A stretch of DNA of 24,623 nucleotides from Kmv34 sp964524965 (GTDB taxonomy: Bacteria; Aerophobota; Aerophobia; Aerophobales; B3-G15). Positions 22,395 to 24,623 of the stretch are shown here, piece after piece. The translations under genes and the position numbers were made by a program. The stretch is from assembly GCA_964524965.1 (NCBI GenBank), contig CAZGDY010000011.1, forward strand, positions 1-24,623. The letters are read 5' to 3'. Position 1 is the stretch's first letter. Every line of letters begins with the position of its first letter. Below the pieces are notes generated by a model that was not told the origin of the DNA, searched no databases, and was given only the letters and a program-made list of their open reading frames with translations.

Positions 22395-24345
22395 AATCTT
22401 TCTCCTTCTTAATAAAGTTCAAAATAGAAATTTTTGAAGAACAAATTGATTCGCAGCATCCGCATTCTATACAATTTTGTACATTATAATCGGTTGCTTT
22501 TTCCAGCTCATTTTTTTTCCCGTAAAAAGCATAGTAAAGAGGATAAAGTTGCATAGGACAAACTTCTACACAACGGCCGCACTTTATGCAGTCTCTTTCT
22601 TCGGAAACCTCTACCAGGTGTTTTTTTAAGATGACAAGACCAGTCGTTCCTTTTATAAGAGATGAATCTAAGCTTTTCTGGGAAATTCCCATTGTTGGGC
22701 CACCCATTTTTAATTCGTATTCTTCTAAGAGCTTTCCTCCTTTTTTATCCCAACAATATTCAATAATGTCTTTAAATGGAGTTCCTATCTTAATCCAGTA
22801 ATTTCCTGGTCGAACTAAGTCTTCCCCGGATACTGTTATAGCTCTTTTGAACAAAGGAATTCCTTTTGTTACTGCTTGGTAAATAGCAAAAATTGTACTA
22901 ATGTTTAAAACTACCACTCCAATATCTAAAGTAAGTCCTTTTTCAGGAACCTCTTTTCCCAGAATTTTTTTAACTATCTTAACTGGTAAAGATTTATCTA
23001 AAAAATTATTTAAAGTTTTTATAGCTTCAGATTTATTATCTTCAACCCCGATAAAAATATCGTTAACGCCCAAAATTTTTTGAACCAGGCTTATTCCTAT
23101 AAAAATTTCTTTTGGATACTCAATCATGATTCTGTTGTCGCTATTTAAATAAGGCTCGCATTCGCATCCATTTATGATTAAAGTGTCTATTTTCTTAGGG
23201 GAGGAAAGCTTTACATAGGTCGGAAACATTGCTCCACCAAGACCAACAATTCCCTTCTCTCTTATTATTTCTAAGAGGTCTTTTTTTGTTAGACTATCAA
23301 AATTTTTATTAGGCAGGACTGAAGGATCAAGTTCATTTTTCCCATCATTTTCGATTATTATAGTTAAATCCTCTACACCAATTGCCGGATGGATTTTTTT
23401 CTCAATAGATACAACCCTCCCGCTTATGCTTGAATGAATAGGAGAGGAAATAAACCCATCAGCTTCTCCTATTTTTTGCCCAACTTTTACCTTATCATCC
23501 AATTCGACTAAAGGTTTAGCTCTTTTTCCGGTATGTTGGGAAAAAAAGATAATCGCTGTTTTCGGTTCCGGAAAATTTTCTATTTTTTTGTTTTCAGTTT
23601 CCTCTTTTTTCTCTAAGGGATGCAACCCTCCATAAAACCCCTCGTTTCTGAGAGCCTGGTTTTGCAAAAATAAATTGTTTTTAAGTTCCGGGGAAGGTTT
23701 AGAATAATCTCTCGTTTGGATGGATTCTAAAATAAACTTTTTCCCTTGTTTTCTAACTCGCTCATAAATTTTTATCCAGGCACAGTCAATATCTGGATTT
23801 ACTTCACATTTGCCGTTCTTTGCTCCTCCGCAGGGACCATTTAAAAGAGATTTAGCGCAGTTTGTAACCGGGCAGATTCCTCCAGTTGAATTTAAATAAC
23901 ACTCATTGCAACCAGCGCATTTTTCTTTTTCTAAGGAAATACCATGATAACTAATCTCACTTGTAGAATTTTCGCCCCGGGGAATTGAATCAGCTAAAGT
24001 GTAAACAGGTTTTCCTTCTAAAAGCTTGGCAACAAACTGTACTCCCAGGCCACAAGAAATCACCCCTACGCTATTGCAGTTGGAAAGGTCTAAGCTTAAA
24101 ATATTTTTTTCCGATAAAAAATTGTTACACAAAAAATCAATTTTTGTATGACTGACAATTTTTTTATTCTCTTTTTCTAAAATTTGCAAAAGTTGTGTAT
24201 AATCATCTTCGTTTTCTTGTTCAAATTTTTTATAGCATTTAGCACAGGAAAGAATAGCTATCTTATTTACCCCTTCAAAAATCTCTCGGATTTCTTCCTC
24301 GGATTTTAGCCTAAATTTAGAATAATCAATTAAAGTTGTTTCCAT
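22369..24345 (-). CDS. rnfC2: RnfC2-like electron-transfer protein with N-terminal MetV domain
   Basis: A 658-residue fusion. Residues 1-~210 are a MetV domain: SCAKC (33-37), SCGLGVQFVAKLLE (97-110) and the Cys-rich core with Cys143, 146, 149, 158, 163, 172, 180 and 188. Residues ~235-645 are RnfC-like. A barrel-sandwich part has VKVGQKIGEADGFISSPIHS (residues 286-305) and GLGGAMFPTYVKL (368-380, NADH/FMN region). NGCECEPYL (392-400) and a SLBB-like part follow. Two ferredoxin clusters come last: CIKCGRCVEVC with Pro (586-597) and CIECGCCESIC (625-635; Ser replaces the usual Pro after the last Cys). In acetogens RnfC2, MetV and MetF form one complex, RnfC2 taking electrons from NADH. Here RnfC2 carries its own MetV. 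GAGG precedes the ATG, and metV starts inside its 3' end. Confidence 0.9.
   Translation of the reverse strand: METTLIDYSKFRLKSEEEIREIFEGVNKIAILSCAKCYKKFEQENEDDYTQLLQILEKENKKIVSHTKIDFLCNNFLSEKNILSLDLSNCNSVGVISCGLGVQFVAKLLEGKPVYTLADSIPRGENSTSEISYHGISLEKEKCAGCNECYLNSTGGICPVTNCAKSLLNGPCGGAKNGKCEVNPDIDCAWIKIYERVRKQGKKFILESIQTRDYSKPSPELKNNLFLQNQALRNEGFYGGLHPLEKKEETENKKIENFPEPKTAIIFFSQHTGKRAKPLVELDDKVKVGQKIGEADGFISSPIHSSISGRVVSIEKKIHPAIGVEDLTIIIENDGKNELDPSVLPNKNFDSLTKKDLLEIIREKGIVGLGGAMFPTYVKLSSPKKIDTLIINGCECEPYLNSDNRIMIEYPKEIFIGISLVQKILGVNDIFIGVEDNKSEAIKTLNNFLDKSLPVKIVKKILGKEVPEKGLTLDIGVVVLNISTIFAIYQAVTKGIPLFKRAITVSGEDLVRPGNYWIKIGTPFKDIIEYCWDKKGGKLLEEYELKMGGPTMGISQKSLDSSLIKGTTGLVILKKHLVEVSEERDCIKCGRCVEVCPMQLYPLYYAFYGKKNELEKATDYNVQNCIECGCCESICSSKISILNFIKKEKDYARSSNKT
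23774..23886 (-). repeat. Copy B of a 113-bp repeat, in the MetV domain of rnfC2
   Basis: Partner of 21877-21989 at a constant offset of 1897 bases, with the identical 35-base run at 23819-23853. It suggests a duplicated MetV module in which the Cys-rich core stayed similar while the N-terminal halves diverged. Confidence 0.8.
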
Positions 24346-24393
24346 TATTTATCCTCATAGCCCCCTTTATATCTAAAAAACAACAAAAAACAC

Positions 24394-24402
24394 ATTATAT
24401 CA
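24394..24402 (-). promoter_or_regulatory. Extended -10 promoter of the rnfC2-metV-metF unit
   Basis: On the minus strand TGATATAAT (24402-24394) is a perfect -10 box with the TGn extension. The -35 region (AAATCT) is poor, which fits an extended -10 promoter. Transcription would start near 24387, about 40 bases before the ATG at 24345. A TTGACA also lies at 24436-24431, with TATTTT 16 bases on, as a weaker alternative. Confidence 0.5.
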
Positions 24403-24466
24403 AATTTAAAAATATCAGATTTAAAAATTTTGTCAAATTTTCATTGTAGCCATTTAAGAATTTTAC

Positions 24467-24494
24467 TTGACTTTGAGGGTGAAGTCCTTAAAAT
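24467..24494 (+). promoter_or_regulatory. Sigma70-type promoter of the exported-protein gene at the window end
   Basis: TTGACT (24467-24472), a 16-base spacer and TAAAAT (24489-24494), the same layout as the pcm promoter. It is divergent from the rnfC2 promoter. Transcription would start near 24501, about 30 bases before the ATG at 24532. Confidence 0.6.
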
Positions 24495-24531
24495 TGCTAT
24501 TCACTTTTAAATAAAGAAAAGGGGGCTAGTT

Positions 24532-24623
24532 ATGCTTAAATTATTTAGCTCATTTCTTATGCTTTGTCTCATTATTGGATCTATCCAGTGGACAGGAAGT
24601 TCCGCTTATTCAACTGTTAAAAT
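24532..24623 (+). CDS. N terminus of an exported protein, 3' partial
   Basis: The ATG at 24532 follows AAAAGGGGG six bases upstream and a promoter at 24467-24494. The 30 visible residues start MLKLFSSFLMLCLIIGSIQW and then TGSSAYSTVK. That is a short basic start, a hydrophobic core and a likely signal peptidase I site near SSA-Y. The window ends inside the gene, so the mature protein and its function cannot be judged. Confidence 0.75.
   Translation, partial: MLKLFSSFLMLCLIIGSIQWTGSSAYSTVK

Noticed and set aside
1..24623. CRISPR arrays, prophage, toxin-antitoxin or defence systems
   Set aside because: No spaced direct repeats, phage genes or defence domains were seen; nearly all sequence is accounted for by housekeeping and metabolic genes.

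Overview
This window is A+T-rich, gene-dense bacterial DNA, apparently from an uncultured anaerobe. Two things argue for a diderm. It carries a lipid A gene (lpxC, fused to fabZ), and it has envelope genes (uppS, cdsA, rseP, an NlpD-like LysM/LytM protein). Ferredoxin-type enzymes (a VorB-like 2-oxoacid:ferredoxin oxidoreductase subunit) and a metF/metV/rnfC cluster suggest an anaerobe using folate-linked C1 (Wood-Ljungdahl type) metabolism. I cannot name the phylum from sequence alone. A candidate phylum such as Aerophobota or Omnitrophota would fit, but that is only a guess.

Layout. (1) 1-6960, + strand: a tight run of lpxC-fabZ (5' end cut by the window), uppS, cdsA, rseP, vorB-like, leuD and cimA. 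It joins envelope lipid synthesis to a citramalate route towards 2-oxobutyrate and isoleucine. The vorB-like gene has no catalytic partner here. (2) 6963-8858, - strand: archease and rtcB, an RNA ligase module with a promoter so close to the archease ATG that the mRNA looks leaderless. (3) 8927-11309, + strand: a sugar-acid kinase of the DUF1537 family and a PdxA2-like dehydrogenase, a probable D-threonate or D-erythronate catabolic pair, with its own promoter. (4) 11325-11994: a promoter, a leader and an orphan HTH/zinc-ribbon protein that looks transposase-derived. (5) 12111-16885: a strong promoter drives pcm, a COG2426 membrane protein and tRNA-Pro(CGG). The COG2426 stop codon lies inside the tRNA. 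An NlpD-like protein, serS and a patatin-like lipase follow. (6) 16936-18994: gpsA and a zinc alcohol dehydrogenase. (7) 19026-20887: a PHP domain joined to half of a GT-B glycosyltransferase. (8) 20884-24345, - strand: rnfC2 (carrying an N-terminal MetV domain), metV and metF. (9) 24467-24623: a promoter and the start of a secreted protein, cut by the window end.

The most notable region is the C1 cluster. An RnfC-like protein carries a full MetV domain at its N terminus. The separate metV gene next to it keeps a good start, ribosome binding site and reading frame but is broken by one in-frame TAA. The two MetV copies share a 113-bp stretch with only 14 mismatches by eye. This suggests that the fused domain may have taken over the MetV role, or that the assembly has an error at one base. 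Other points of interest are the CDS/tRNA overlap, the truncated PHP-glycosyltransferase, the orphan VorB subunit and the degenerate LytM domain.
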